Shown: piece by piece, positions 45,754 through 54,838 of the stretch
Position numbering within the stretch: position 1 is the stretch's first letter
How the letters are laid out: each line of letters begins with the position of its first letter
Assembly: GCF_020042285.1 (NCBI RefSeq)
Contig: NZ_CP083388.1
Span: 2,010,001 to 2,074,000, forward strand
DNA length: 64,000 nucleotides
From: Ferruginibacter albus
GTDB lineage: Bacteria; Bacteroidota; Bacteroidia; Chitinophagales; Chitinophagaceae
Direction of reading: 5' to 3'
The notes under the pieces: model-generated
What the model saw: only the letters and a program-made list of their open reading frames with translations
Databases searched by the model: none
Told to the model about the DNA's origin: nothing
Made by a program: the position numbers and the translations under genes

Positions 45754-47700
45754 TCATTGTGCATTCCAAATATTATTGGATGGATTGATATCCGGGAATA
45801 TCTTATCGGGATCTATTACTACAGTTTTCAATTTATCCTTTGTTGGTATATTCACTCTCCATGCTTTTGTATTGTTCCAAACTTCTACGGGAAGTTTAAT
45901 GGTTCCTTTATCTCCATTTTGAGATTCGTAGTATAAGATAACAGGCATTGCCATCTGATCTAAATTAGCAATAGTTACTACTGTTTCATTGCCTTCTTGG
46001 ACATCCACAATAGCCTGATCTAATTTATAACTTTCTATAAACCATTCTTTCCAGAACCAGCCTAAATTTTCGCCGGCGACGTTATCCATTGTTCTGAAGA
46101 AATCCCATGGAGTTGGATGTTTATATGCCCATCTTTCAATGTAGGTCTTAAAAGCATAGTCAAAACGTTCGGGTCCCAATATTTCATTTCGCAATAATTC
46201 CAAACCTGCGCCGGGTTTAGAATATAACATAACACCAATATTGGACTCTTTCATAGCATCGGGAGTAGTCATTATAGATTCTCTCTTATCACTGAAATAC
46301 CAGGGAGCCATTACACCCATGCTGCGAGGCTTTTCATAAAATTCTCCTTTATTAAAATCCTGGTCAGATAAGGTATTGATGAAAGTATTAAAACCTTCAT
46401 CCATCCAACCATATTTGCGTTCATTACTTCCAACAATCATAGGGAACCATGTATGTCCAAACTCATGATCCGTTACTCCCCATAAGGTACTTGAAGTTGC
46501 TTCATATGGACAAAAAACGATGCCCGGATATTCCATGCCATGAATATTAGTTGCTACGTTAACAGCGCATGGATAAGGAAATTCAAACCAACGTTTGCTG
46601 TAATTTTCTATACTGCCTTTGGTATATTCAGTAGCCCTGCTCCACCTTGCTTGACCAACAGACTCTACCGGGTAAACACTCATTGCCATAGCTGTTTTAC
46701 CGCTTGGTAAATTTATTTTAGCCGCATCCCAAACAAATGATTTGGAAGAAGCCCACGAAACATCTCTTGCATTGGATAATTTAAAATGCCAGGTAAGTGT
46801 TTTTTTATCAGGACGAGATGCTGGATCTGTTACTTCTTCTTTCTCCCTTATCATTATAATGGCATCACTTTTTTTAGCATCTTCCCAACGTTGTAATTGT
46901 TTTGCGGTAAGCACTTCTGATGGGTTTTGCAAAGCGCCGCTCCCAACTACAATGTGTGATGAAGGGGCTGTAATCGAATAATCAAAATCGCCATACTCTA
47001 AATAAAACTCACTTGGACCTAAATACGGCAATGTATTCCATCCATCTACATCATCAAATACACACATGCGTGGGTACCATTGCGCTACTGCAAAAATATC
47101 TCCGTTTTTTGTTGACTGGATACCGCATCTGTCTGAACCATATTGTGGCAATACAAATGAATAATCGATTTTAATTTTCACCACATCTCCTTTAGCTTCC
47201 ATAGGCTTAGGAAGTTTTATTTGCATGCGTGTGTCATTAATTAAATAATTAGCATCTGTACCATCTGCGTATTTTACAGAAGCTATTTTATAGCCTCCGT
47301 CAAAATTACTTTTTGCATCACCATAACGGCTACGGTTATCCAAAGGCATACGAGCCTGTCCCCTGCTGTCTTTTTTAAATAGATTTTGATCTAACATTAA
47401 CCACAGAAAAGGTAGTTTATAAGGACTGTTATTTTTATAAGTAATAGTAACACTTCCGCTTATCTCATGTGTGTCATCGTTTAACGAAACATTGATCTGG
47501 TAGTCTGCTTTGTTTTGCCAGTAAGCTGTTCCGGGCTCGCCGGTAGCTGCCCGTGTTTCAGTGCTGCCTGTTGGATAAAATTCCGGAGAAAACAAAATAT
47601 GCGGATCGTACTTTGATTTAATAGTATCAATATTTACCTGTGCATTCGTATAGGCAGCCGATATAACAATAAAGGAAAGCACAATAAGTTTTCTGAACAT
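45754..47700 (-). CDS. Secreted M1-family zinc metallopeptidase
   Basis: This 648-aa protein has a signal peptide (cleavage near ANAQ, residue 21). Residues ~60-260 form the N-terminal saddle domain. The zinc site is HEFGH at 412-416 plus E435 in WMDEGF, an exact HExxH-x18-E spacing. GMEYP at ~380 replaces the GAMEN substrate-binding motif, as in Bacteroidota M1 variants. The C-terminal part holds WFWKEWF and an IPTKDKL beta domain. It probably trims peptides in the periplasm or outside the cell. It is 71 nt downstream of folB and has its own terminator. Confidence 0.92.
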   Translation of the reverse strand: MFRKLIVLSFIVISAAYTNAQVNIDTIKSKYDPHILFSPEFYPTGSTETRAATGEPGTAYWQNKADYQINVSLNDDTHEISGSVTITYKNNSPYKLPFLWLMLDQNLFKKDSRGQARMPLDNRSRYGDAKSNFDGGYKIASVKYADGTDANYLINDTRMQIKLPKPMEAKGDVVKIKIDYSFVLPQYGSDRCGIQSTKNGDIFAVAQWYPRMCVFDDVDGWNTLPYLGPSEFYLEYGDFDYSITAPSSHIVVGSGALQNPSEVLTAKQLQRWEDAKKSDAIIMIREKEEVTDPASRPDKKTLTWHFKLSNARDVSWASSKSFVWDAAKINLPSGKTAMAMSVYPVESVGQARWSRATEYTKGSIENYSKRWFEFPYPCAVNVATNIHGMEYPGIVFCPYEATSSTLWGVTDHEFGHTWFPMIVGSNERKYGWMDEGFNTFINTLSDQDFNKGEFYEKPRSMGVMAPWYFSDKRESIMTTPDAMKESNIGVMLYSKPGAGLELLRNEILGPERFDYAFKTYIERWAYKHPTPWDFFRTMDNVAGENLGWFWKEWFIESYKLDQAIVDVQEGNETVVTIANLDQMAMPVILYYESQNGDKGTIKLPVEVWNNTKAWRVNIPTKDKLKTVVIDPDKIFPDINPSNNIWNAQ

Positions 47701-47771
47701 ACCGTATAAATTTTAAGTAATCGAAGTTAATTAAAACCGATGGATGAAGGACAGAGGAAAATTACCGCTTA

Positions 47772-48122
47772 TCAAATTTTTACAGCAAGCGTTACGCCTA
47801 CATTGCCTCTGAAAGCTTCAATGGGAGAATTCATTTTTCTTATATTGAAGACGATAGAAGTAATCCTTGGATCTACTTTTTTTATTTCGTCCACAATATT
47901 TTGTGCTAAGGTTTCGAGCAAAGCAGTAGGCTTTTGCATCTGTTCTTTAATTAAAGAATAGATCGAAACGTAGTTAATGGTTTCGTGTATAGAAGTGATC
48001 TTTTTATCTTCTTTAAATTCGATATCTATATTCACTATATATTCATTCCCCAAAATACTTTCTTCATCATGCAAACCATGATAAGAATAGAATTTTAAAT
48101 TATCAAGATGAATAGTAAACAA
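47772..48122 (-). CDS. folB: Dihydroneopterin aldolase
   Basis: This 116-aa enzyme of folate synthesis cleaves 7,8-dihydroneopterin to 6-hydroxymethyl-7,8-dihydropterin and glycolaldehyde. Diagnostic features are FYSYHGLHDEE near the N-terminus (catalytic Glu in HDEES), NYVSIYSLI (Tyr of the neighbouring subunit's site), LLETLAQ and FNIRKMNSPI with the catalytic Lys. The length fits the family. The start appears to be a TTG (48122): no ATG is in frame between the upstream stop and the conserved start of the fold. Confidence 0.93.
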   Translation of the reverse strand: MFTIHLDNLKFYSYHGLHDEESILGNEYIVNIDIEFKEDKKITSIHETINYVSIYSLIKEQMQKPTALLETLAQNIVDEIKKVDPRITSIVFNIRKMNSPIEAFRGNVGVTLAVKI

Positions 48123-48217
48123 TGAAGAAAATTAATAATTAAGAATTAGTACTTAACAATTGAAGACTGGAGACACCAAAGAGAATGAATTATTAATTTT
48201 AAATTATTCATTATTAA

Positions 48218-49165
48218 TTAATGCAACCCTTTTTCTCCCAAATATCTCTCTGCATCCAACGCTGCCATACAGCCGCTGCCTGCTGATGTTACTGCCTGGC
48301 GATATATCTTGTCCTGTACATCTCCTGCAGCAAAAACACCTTCTATATTGGTTTTAGAAGAGCCGGGAATTGTTTTTATATACCCTGCTTCATCTGTATC
48401 AATAAAGCCTTTAAAAATATCGCTGTTAGGTTGATGACCTATTGCCACAAAGAAAGCACTCACCGGAACTTCTGTAATAGCACCTGTTTGATTGTTTTTT
48501 ATTTTCACAGCTTCCACCTTCTTCTCTCCTACAATTTCTTCCGTTTCACTGTTCCAATATACTTTTATATTCTCTGCTTTTAATACTCTTTCCTGCATTA
48601 CTTTACTCGCTCTCATTTCCCCTCTTCTAACGATCATGTGTACCTGCGAACAGATCTTTGAAAGATACAATGCTTCTTCTGCTGCTGTATCTCCTGCACC
48701 AACAATCGCCGCTTCTTTGCCTTTAAAAAAGAATCCGTCACAAACAGCACAAGCGCTGACGCCGTAACCATTTAAACGTTGCTCACTATCCAATCCTAAC
48801 CATTTGGCAGACGCACCGGTTGCAATAATGACGCTATTGGCTTCTACCCATTTCTCTTCATCGATCTGCACTTTTAATGGCTGTGATGAAAAATCAACTT
48901 TTGTAGCTAATCCGTAGCGGATATCTGTACCCATGCGTTGAGCTTGTTTTTCAAAATCAACCATCATTTCCGGTCCTTGAACACCTTCGGGATAACCGGG
49001 ATAGTTTTCTACTTCTGTTGTAATCGTTAGCTGCCCGCCGGGTTGAATACCCTGGTATAATACCGGTTTTAAATTAGCTCTTGATGCATAAATAGCTGCT
49101 GTATAACCTGCAGGACCTGAACCTATAATTAAGCAATTAATTTTTTCTGATATTTCTGTACTCAT
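48218..49165 (-). CDS. trxB: Thioredoxin-disulfide reductase
   Basis: This 315-aa cytosolic flavoenzyme reduces thioredoxin with NADPH. It shows the FAD-binding GSGPAG (15-20), the redox pair C139-A-V-C142 in SACAVCDG, the NADPH-binding GAGDTAAEEA (from 156) and the closing FAD motif GVFAAGDVQD. The length is normal. It is 95 nt upstream of folB on the same strand; the AT-rich gap has a loose palindrome but no clear terminator, so cotranscription is possible. Confidence 0.96.
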   Translation of the reverse strand: MSTEISEKINCLIIGSGPAGYTAAIYASRANLKPVLYQGIQPGGQLTITTEVENYPGYPEGVQGPEMMVDFEKQAQRMGTDIRYGLATKVDFSSQPLKVQIDEEKWVEANSVIIATGASAKWLGLDSEQRLNGYGVSACAVCDGFFFKGKEAAIVGAGDTAAEEALYLSKICSQVHMIVRRGEMRASKVMQERVLKAENIKVYWNSETEEIVGEKKVEAVKIKNNQTGAITEVPVSAFFVAIGHQPNSDIFKGFIDTDEAGYIKTIPGSSKTNIEGVFAAGDVQDKIYRQAVTSAGSGCMAALDAERYLGEKGLH

Positions 49166-49299
49166 AATCGTTTTAGCAAAAAGTAAAGATATTTATTACA
49201 CTCTATTATATGAATTTGTTTGATTTTTTTATTACACGAATTATTGACACTAATTACACGAATTCTTCTCAGTGTTCGCTGCGCCTCTGTGAGACAAAA

Positions 49300-50178
49300 T
49301 TATTTAGGCACTATTAATGTTTTATAGTCTGCCGCATAACCATAGAAAGCTCCTAATGCACCATTGCTGATATTCCCTATTACTTTATTAGGTTGCGCAA
49401 AAGGATTGCCGATACTTCTATAAGCAAATTCCCAGGTGTTCCAGAAAGTATATGTCGATTTATCAATGTCTGCTAATTTAACCGTGATCGTATCTCCCCT
49501 CTTAAAATAATTACTGTCTAAAGGAATAGGATTGTTTCTATCTACGCCGGGATCTATTTGAAATGAATACGTAGTGCCATCGATCACCTGGTCATTGAAT
49601 ACAGAATTATAACCGGGTAAAAAACCGCCGTTGTTTGTTTTGGTAAAGTATCTGCAATAATCTCCTAAACCTTTAGGATCTGTAAATTTCCCTGACAATA
49701 GAATAGCTGTAGTATCATCGTTATACGGCATTTTTTTCCACCACATTGAATCTAATATCTCTCCGAATGCCGGAATGGTTGTTGAGGATGTATACGTTTG
49801 TCCTTCTGTAGTAACAGTTAAAGAATAGGCTGTATTAAGTTGCCCTTTAAATGCATTGACATTATTAGAATCTATAGTGTAATAAAAATAATTGTAATTG
49901 TTTACGATAGGTACGCTGTATTCTTTTAACTGTTGTGTATCTACTCCATTTGAGATAGTGACAACTGCATTATGTACAAAAGCGCTGTCTAATAATTGAG
50001 GAGTAATGCTGCTGAAAAAACTGAAGCTTTTGGTAAGCACAACAACGGGTGGCTTATCATTTTCAATGGATGCATCTACCACCAAAACACCGTTTACATT
50101 GTTTAGGTTTAGATTAATATCTTTTTCGCAGGATGATAAGATAAAAGCTGCAATAGCAACAAAAAACAATTTATTCAT
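49300..50178 (-). CDS. DUF4249-family lipoprotein
   Basis: From ATG 50178 the 292-aa protein begins MNKLFFVAIAAFILSSCEKD, a lipoprotein signal with Cys17; a GTG at 50205 would add nine residues before it. The stretch VNGVLVVDASIENDKPPVVVLTKSF matches the start of DUF4249 proteins of Bacteroidota, which usually accompany a TonB-dependent receptor and are probably surface or outer-membrane lipoproteins. No TonB receptor gene is adjacent here, so this looks like an orphan copy. Function is unknown. Confidence 0.85.
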   Translation of the reverse strand: MNKLFFVAIAAFILSSCEKDINLNLNNVNGVLVVDASIENDKPPVVVLTKSFSFFSSITPQLLDSAFVHNAVVTISNGVDTQQLKEYSVPIVNNYNYFYYTIDSNNVNAFKGQLNTAYSLTVTTEGQTYTSSTTIPAFGEILDSMWWKKMPYNDDTTAILLSGKFTDPKGLGDYCRYFTKTNNGGFLPGYNSVFNDQVIDGTTYSFQIDPGVDRNNPIPLDSNYFKRGDTITVKLADIDKSTYTFWNTWEFAYRSIGNPFAQPNKVIGNISNGALGAFYGYAADYKTLIVPK

Positions 50179-50338
50179 TGCTGCAAAATTAATGATTGGT
50201 TTCACACAACGAGAACAACGAATGCAAAGTATACAACATTTTTAATTTTATAACAACCGTTTTCGTCAAGTTCATATTCACTGTTTTGGGGAAATAGCTT
50301 TCGTTGTTCCTTTGCTTTTTTGGCACACCTGCTTGAAA

Positions 50339-50371
50339 CAAAAAAATCCCCGATGGCTTTACCATCGGGGA
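50339..50371 (-). terminator. Terminator of rpoD
   Basis: A perfect 10-bp stem TCCCCGATGG/CCATCGGGGA with a 5-nt loop is followed on the minus strand by TTTTTTT. It is 27 nt after the rpoD stop. Confidence 0.92.
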
Positions 50372-50397
50372 GAACTTCTAACAACTCTAAAAAGGAA

Positions 50398-51255
50398 TTA
50401 ACCTAAATATGCTTTTAATGCTCCGCTGTAACGGGCTTTTTGTAAACGTTTGATCGCTCTTTCTTTGATCTGGCGGATACGCTCTTTTGTCAGATCGTAT
50501 TTCTGCCCGATCTGTTCGATGGTAACACCATTTTCACCATCCAAACCAAAATAAGCATTTACTATTTCTGCTTCACGTGGACTTAATGATTTTAATACAC
50601 GACGAATTTCATTTCTCAAGGAATCATGCATTACATCTTCATCGGTATCATCACCACCTTGCAATAGATCGCCCATAGCTACATCTTCAGCCTCGTGTAC
50701 CGGAGCATCTAATGAAGTATGACGAGTATTGCTTTGGAAGATATTATTGATCTCAGTTTCACTCATTTCCAACAACTCAGCCAATTCTTCTGTTGAGGGT
50801 TCTCTTTCATGCTCTTGTTCAAAAGCCATGTAAGCTTTGTTCGCTTTATTGTAAGTACCGATCTTATTTTGAGGTAAACGTACCAAACGACCCTGCTCAG
50901 CTAAAGCCTGTAAAATAGACTGACGTATCCACCATACAGCGTAAGAAATGAATTTAAACCCTTTGGTTTCATCGAAACGTTGGGCTGCTTTGATCAGACC
51001 AAGGTTTCCTTCGTTGATCAAATCACTTAATGATAACCCCTGATGTTGGTATTGCTTAGCAACAGAAACCACGAAACGAAGGTTTGCCTGCACTAATTTA
51101 TCTAATGCACGTTGGTCGCCCATTTTGATCTTTTGAGCTAAAATTGTCTCCTCTTCAGGAGTGATCATCGAAATTTTTGAAATTTCCTGTAGGTATTTCT
51201 CAACTGCTTGTGAATCACGGTTGGTAATCTGGGTAGCTATTTTTAATTGTCTCAT
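50398..51255 (-). CDS. rpoD: Primary sigma factor RpoD/SigA (Bacteroidota short form)
   Basis: This 285-aa sigma-70 lacks region 1.1 and the non-conserved insertion, as usual in Bacteroidota. Region 1.2 starts at ~12 (RDSQAVEKYLQEISK). Region 2 contains NLRFVVSVAKQY, GNLGLIKAAQRFD and FKFISYAVWWIRQSI (core binding and -7 recognition). Region 3 is in the middle. Region 4.2 has the HTH TIEQIGQKYDLTKERIRQI at the C-terminus. It directs housekeeping transcription from TAnnTTTG promoters. It is monocistronic: terminator after it, divergent ltaE before it. Confidence 0.96.
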   Translation of the reverse strand: MRQLKIATQITNRDSQAVEKYLQEISKISMITPEEETILAQKIKMGDQRALDKLVQANLRFVVSVAKQYQHQGLSLSDLINEGNLGLIKAAQRFDETKGFKFISYAVWWIRQSILQALAEQGRLVRLPQNKIGTYNKANKAYMAFEQEHEREPSTEELAELLEMSETEINNIFQSNTRHTSLDAPVHEAEDVAMGDLLQGGDDTDEDVMHDSLRNEIRRVLKSLSPREAEIVNAYFGLDGENGVTIEQIGQKYDLTKERIRQIKERAIKRLQKARYSGALKAYLG

Positions 51256-51374
51256 CTTAGTGGTTTATGTTTATGCTTTTATTCTAAATTATTGATATTA
51301 TAACACTTGTTAGATACCAAAAGTTGAAAAAACGTTGCAATGGGGATGTTAATGTCCAATTCTATAAAGATTTG

Positions 51375-51382
51375 CAAATTTA
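51375..51382 (-). promoter_or_regulatory. Possible rpoD -7 element
   Basis: TAAATTTG on the minus strand matches TAnnTTTG, ~120 nt upstream of the rpoD start. No -33 element is seen at 19-21 nt. On the plus strand of the same 298-nt divergent region, TACGTTTG (51453-51460) could serve ltaE. Confidence 0.3.
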
Positions 51383-51553
51383 CGATGCGATTTTTGCATT
51401 TCATAGCTTTCGTGCAAAAAAGCGTGGAAACGTGGATAAATTTGACTTTTATTACGTTTGGGAACGTTTTCAGCCAAATTATCTATGGTTATATAAAGAT
51501 TTAGTTAGATCTTTTTAACCTAGTTTACCTAAAGCATTTATTACATTTGATAT

Positions 51554-52570
51554 ATGAAAATAGATTTGCGTTCTGATACATTTACTACTCCAACGCCGGG
51601 TATGCTGGAAGCCATGTTCAAAGCACCTGTTGGTGATGATGTATTTGGAGAAGACCCTTCTGTAAACAAACTGGAACAGATGACTGCTGACATTTTTGGA
51701 ATGGAAGCCGGGTTATTTTGCGTAAGCGGTACCATGGCAAACCAGGTTGCCATAAAAACACATACCCAACCAGGCAATGAAGTTATTTGTGACAAATTGA
51801 GCCATGTTTACATTTATGAAGCAGGTGGCATTGCTTTTAACAGCGGCTGCCAGGTAAAACCTATTGATGGAAATTTAGGCAGAATTACTGCAGAACAGGT
51901 AGAAGAAGCCATTAATCCGATTGACATTCATAAAGCAAAAAGCACGTTAGTTAGCTTAGAAAATACCGCAAACAGAGGAGGTGGAAGTTGCTATAATTTC
52001 ATTGATATTCAAAACATTAAAGCAGTTTGTTCGAAATATAATTTGAGTTTACATTTAGACGGGGCAAGGCTTTATAATGCATTGGTTCACAAAAATGAAA
52101 CGCCTAAACAATACGGAGAAATATTCAACAGCATTTCTGTTTGCTTAAGCAAAGGCTTAGGAGCTCCTGTAGGCAGTATTTTATTGGGGACTAAAGAGTA
52201 TATTAAACAGGCAAGACAAATACGAAAGATCTTTGGAGGCGGATTGCGACAAGCAGGCTATTTAGCAGCGGCAGGAATATATGCTATTGAAAATCATGTA
52301 GATAAATTAAAAGAAGATCATGAGCATGCCAAACAAATAACAGCCGCTCTGCGTAAAAAAGACTTTATTGGCACTATTATTCCTGTTGAAACAAACATTA
52401 TCATTTTTGAAGTAAAAGGAAGATTTACTCCTAAAGCATTGGTGGAGCATCTACAGAAAAAAGATATCCATTGCTTACCTATATCTCCTACACAAGTAAG
52501 AATGGTAACCCACTTAAATATAAAGCCGGAAATGGTCAATAAAATTATTCAAATTATAGATTTAATATAA
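51554..52570 (+). CDS. ltaE: Low-specificity L-threonine aldolase
   Basis: This 338-aa PLP enzyme splits L-threonine/allo-threonine into glycine and acetaldehyde. Seen: the conserved start MKIDLRSDTFTTPTPGM, GDDVFGEDP, the PLP-stacking region SGTMANQVA, D169 in HLDGAR and the Schiff-base K200 in CLSKGLGAPVGS. The length is typical. It is transcribed divergently from rpoD; nothing suggests an operon with downstream genes. Confidence 0.95.
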   Translation: MKIDLRSDTFTTPTPGMLEAMFKAPVGDDVFGEDPSVNKLEQMTADIFGMEAGLFCVSGTMANQVAIKTHTQPGNEVICDKLSHVYIYEAGGIAFNSGCQVKPIDGNLGRITAEQVEEAINPIDIHKAKSTLVSLENTANRGGGSCYNFIDIQNIKAVCSKYNLSLHLDGARLYNALVHKNETPKQYGEIFNSISVCLSKGLGAPVGSILLGTKEYIKQARQIRKIFGGGLRQAGYLAAAGIYAIENHVDKLKEDHEHAKQITAALRKKDFIGTIIPVETNIIIFEVKGRFTPKALVEHLQKKDIHCLPISPTQVRMVTHLNIKPEMVNKIIQIIDLI

Positions 52571-52880
52571 ATTATAACAAAAAATATTAAATGCTTATAA
52601 ATCATACAATTATATAAATTATTTATATTTTTGTAAAGACATTTTTCTAGCAAGATATCTCATTTAACCTGCCAGTCTGAAAATAAAGAGATTCAATAAC
52701 TTTAGTGCATTTTATAATCCTGTGGCTGGAAAAGCAAAAAATAAAGTTTTGCTAATAGTTTTTAGAGAGCACACTATTTCGTTACAGGCAACGTTACTTT
52801 GATGAAGATTATCTTTCATTAAAACGAATGCTTTGCTTTCCTCCTCTCAAATAATAATATTTCGGCAAAAGCAATTATTA
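52571..52880. other. 310-nt intergenic region with CGTT-N6-AACG motif
   Basis: AT-rich sequence with a TATTTTTG (52626-52633) that fits the -7 consensus. The 17-mer at 52780-52796 nearly repeats site B. No gene or terminator was recognised. Confidence 0.5.
52780..52796. promoter_or_regulatory. Motif matching site B (16 of 17 bases)
   Basis: CGTTACAGGCAACGTTA differs from 35010-35026 (CGTTACCGGCAACGTTA) at one base. It is ~85 nt upstream of the small membrane-protein gene. A shared DNA-binding protein or a small repeat family could explain it. Confidence 0.4.
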
Positions 52881-53261
52881 ATGCGGGTGCTTCGTCTTTG
52901 GATAGTAATTGACGATAGAAATATGTTTTACTTGGACGAAGAAAAGCCTATCACAATCAATGCTGACCATCTTCCGATAAAGATCATTGCCAATAATGGC
53001 TATCATTCTTCCAAACCATTGCTCATAGAAACGCCAGTCAATGCCCCTCTTTATATTGAAGTGGGATGTACCGCAGACAATCTTCGCCTTTGGGTTGCTT
53101 TAATAGCAAGTATCCTGTTTTTTACCCTTTTCTTTATAACTGGTATGGAAGTATTGCTTATTCTCGCCAACATCCCTTTTATTTATCTAATGTATCGGTT
53201 TTTCGGAAATCATAAAGAGTTTATTACTATTTCTGTATTAAAGATTGGAAATAAGAAATAG
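52881..53261 (+). CDS. Small two-helix membrane protein, function unknown
   Basis: From ATG 52881 the protein is 126 aa (a TTG at 52833 would add 16). Residues ~1-75 look like a soluble beta-rich part (RLWIVIDDRN, YIEVGCTADN), followed by two hydrophobic helices (ALIASILFFTLFFITGM and VLLILANIPFIYLMYRFF) and a short basic tail. No family is recognised. It is isolated between ltaE and a methyltransferase gene. The real start and even the coding status are moderately certain, since codon use and the helices look genuine. Confidence 0.6.
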   Translation: MRVLRLWIVIDDRNMFYLDEEKPITINADHLPIKIIANNGYHSSKPLLIETPVNAPLYIEVGCTADNLRLWVALIASILFFTLFFITGMEVLLILANIPFIYLMYRFFGNHKEFITISVLKIGNKK

Positions 53262-53362
53262 TTTTTGTTACAGTAAGTTTTATTGTAAATGTTTAGCCTG
53301 TTAGCAAATTATCAATCACATAGCTAAATTGTCAACTTACCTATATAACTTCAATAATATTT

Positions 53363-53370
53363 TAACTTTG
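53363..53370 (+). promoter_or_regulatory. Possible -7 element for the methyltransferase gene
   Basis: TAACTTTG matches TAnnTTTG, ~66 nt upstream of the ATG at 53437. A Shine-Dalgarno-like AGGA lies 9 nt before that ATG. Confidence 0.35.
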
Positions 53371-53436
53371 CTGTAGTTATTTCCGATTTGATTAATTCCT
53401 TGTGCTATACAAATTTTTAAAAACAGGATAGAAAAC

Positions 53437-54216
53437 ATGATTGCAAGAATTAAAACTTTTATTCCGGCAGGTTTAAAAAAACAAATCAAACTATTGCTGC
53501 ATAAGGGTAATAAATATACTTGCCCTTTTTGCAATTATTCTTCAAAAGATTTATCAATTATTGGAGTTAACTTACCTGTTTTAATTGAAAAACAAGTGGT
53601 TGGCGGAGGCGAGAGACGAGGTGGATGCTATAATTGTGACTCTACGGATAGAGAACGGTTACTACTTGTGTATTTAAAAGAAAAGCTAAACATAGCAAGC
53701 ATTGCTAAGGAAATGAACGTTTTACACATTGCCCCGGAGAAAAATCTGGCAAATATTTTACTCAAATTAGACTTCAAAAGCTACATATTAGGTGATCTAT
53801 ATACAGATGGCTATTCATATCCTGAATATGTTCAAAATATGAATGTCTTAAACATACCGTATGATAACAATACATTCGACTTAATAATTTGTAATCATGT
53901 GTTGGAGCACATTCCAACAGATACTGATGCGATGAAAGAACTACAAAGAGTTCTTAAACCCGGAGGCAAAGCAATTTTGCAGGTACCTATCTCTAAAAAC
54001 ACACTAAAAACATTCGAAGACTTTTCTATTACAGACCCAAAGCAAAGAGAAATGTTATTCGGACAATATGACCATTTAAGATTATACGGACAAGACTATG
54101 TTCAAAGACTTGAGCAAAGTGGTTTTAAAGTAAATAGAATAAATATCTCTTCAGAATTTATAAAATATGGTGTTAATGAAGATGAAGAATTATTTATTTG
54201 CGAAAAAATGCCGTAA
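53437..54216 (+). CDS. Class I SAM-dependent methyltransferase with N-terminal zinc ribbon
   Basis: This 259-aa protein has CPFC (~29-32) and CYNC (~62-65), forming a probable zinc ribbon. A Methyltransf_11-type Rossmann fold follows: VLHIAPEKNL (SAM-binding strand, with an atypical A-P-E instead of G-x-G), LNIPYDNNTFDLIICNHVLEHI and LQRVLKPGGKAILQVP. Proteins of this layout often sit in glycan or surface-polysaccharide loci in Bacteroidota, but here it stands alone. The substrate is unknown. Confidence 0.85.
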   Translation: MIARIKTFIPAGLKKQIKLLLHKGNKYTCPFCNYSSKDLSIIGVNLPVLIEKQVVGGGERRGGCYNCDSTDRERLLLVYLKEKLNIASIAKEMNVLHIAPEKNLANILLKLDFKSYILGDLYTDGYSYPEYVQNMNVLNIPYDNNTFDLIICNHVLEHIPTDTDAMKELQRVLKPGGKAILQVPISKNTLKTFEDFSITDPKQREMLFGQYDHLRLYGQDYVQRLEQSGFKVNRINISSEFIKYGVNEDEELFICEKMP

Positions 54217-54262
54217 CGCCTAATTAATTATTGATAGGAATGGCAACATCTCACTAAAATCC

Positions 54263-54670
54263 TTACTCAGTATTTTCCTTATTATCGATCTTCATATCAG
54301 GAAAAATAGCCGCCAGCATCATAACGATAACGGATAAGCCCATTACATAAATACCAATTCGTTTTTCAGGACAATATGCGTCATAGCAAGAGGTGAATAA
54401 TACATAGGTTTTAATTGCGTAACCAAACACTAAAGCGCAAATAAAAAGATTAGCACGCTTAGCCCAAATTTTGGGTAATAACATAAATACAAACACCACA
54501 ACCGTAAAAGGCACTAAAAATTTAGCTGGTCTTCCGTATTGATTTTGTTCAGAAAAAAAACCGGAAAATGTTTTATTTACATCTGGGTAGTATGCCCAAG
54601 GCATAAAGCAGGATGCTATCAATGCAATGCAGGCGATCAGCCCGGCGTAATGTAAAATCTTGGTGTTCAT
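54263..54670 (-). CDS. Small multi-helix membrane protein, function unknown
   Basis: This 135-aa protein has four hydrophobic segments (~7-25, ~50-66, ~72-90, ~108-125) and a charged C-terminal tail. The first loop FMPWAYYPDVNKTFSGFFS and a Cys-rich second loop (SCYDAYCPEK) face one side. No family is recognised. It is convergent with the methyltransferase gene and just downstream of tRNA-Cys on the same strand, separated from it by a terminator. Confidence 0.7.
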   Translation of the reverse strand: MNTKILHYAGLIACIALIASCFMPWAYYPDVNKTFSGFFSEQNQYGRPAKFLVPFTVVVFVFMLLPKIWAKRANLFICALVFGYAIKTYVLFTSCYDAYCPEKRIGIYVMGLSVIVMMLAAIFPDMKIDNKENTE

Positions 54671-54682
54671 TATTATTAAAAT

Positions 54683-54706
54683 TCCCTCCCGGACAACCGA
54701 GAGGGA
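54683..54706 (-). terminator. Terminator of tRNA-Cys
   Basis: On the minus strand a 10-bp stem TCCCTCTCGG/CCGGGAGGGA (one G-U) with a TTGT loop is followed by AATTTTAATAA. It begins 12 nt after the tRNA 3' end. Confidence 0.85.
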
Positions 54707-54717
54707 TTAAATTTTAG

Positions 54718-54788
54718 AGGTCTCGACCAGATTCGAACTGGTGTAGAAGCTTTTGCAGAGCTCTGCCTAGCCACTCGGCCACAAGACC
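54718..54788 (-). tRNA. tRNA-Cys (anticodon GCA)
   Basis: The 71-nt cloverleaf has acceptor GGTCTTG/CGAGACC with discriminator U, D-stem GCC/GGC, anticodon stem GAGCT/AGCTT with loop CTGCAAA (GCA at 34-36), a 4-nt variable loop and T-arm ACCAG-TTCGAAT-CTGGT. The CCA end is not encoded. Confidence 0.96.
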
Positions 54789-54802
54789 CTTTTTAAGTGT
54801 TG

Positions 54803-54810
54803 CAAAAATA
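54803..54810 (-). promoter_or_regulatory. -7 element of the tRNA-Cys promoter
   Basis: TATTTTTG on the minus strand fits TAnnTTTG and would place the start ~8 nt before the tRNA 5' end. A -33 element is not obvious. Confidence 0.4.
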
Positions 54811-54838
54811 GGGTATTTTTAAGCATAATTAAAACTAT

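Noticed and set aside
48121..48225. AT-rich palindromic stretch between folB and trxB as a terminator or mobile element
   Set aside because: The pairing is imperfect and expected from AT content; no terminal repeats or target duplication.
50202..50384. 60-codon minus-strand frame between rpoD and the DUF4249 gene
   Set aside because: Its first codons are the rpoD terminator stem; no conserved product.
51324..51518. 64-codon plus-strand frame in the rpoD-ltaE divergent region
   Set aside because: It covers the expected promoter region, has aromatic-rich unusual composition and no recognisable family.
51542..51549. TACATTTG just before ltaE as its -7 promoter element
   Set aside because: It lies only 5 nt before the ATG, which would need transcription to start inside the coding region; the better candidate is TACGTTTG at 51453-51460.
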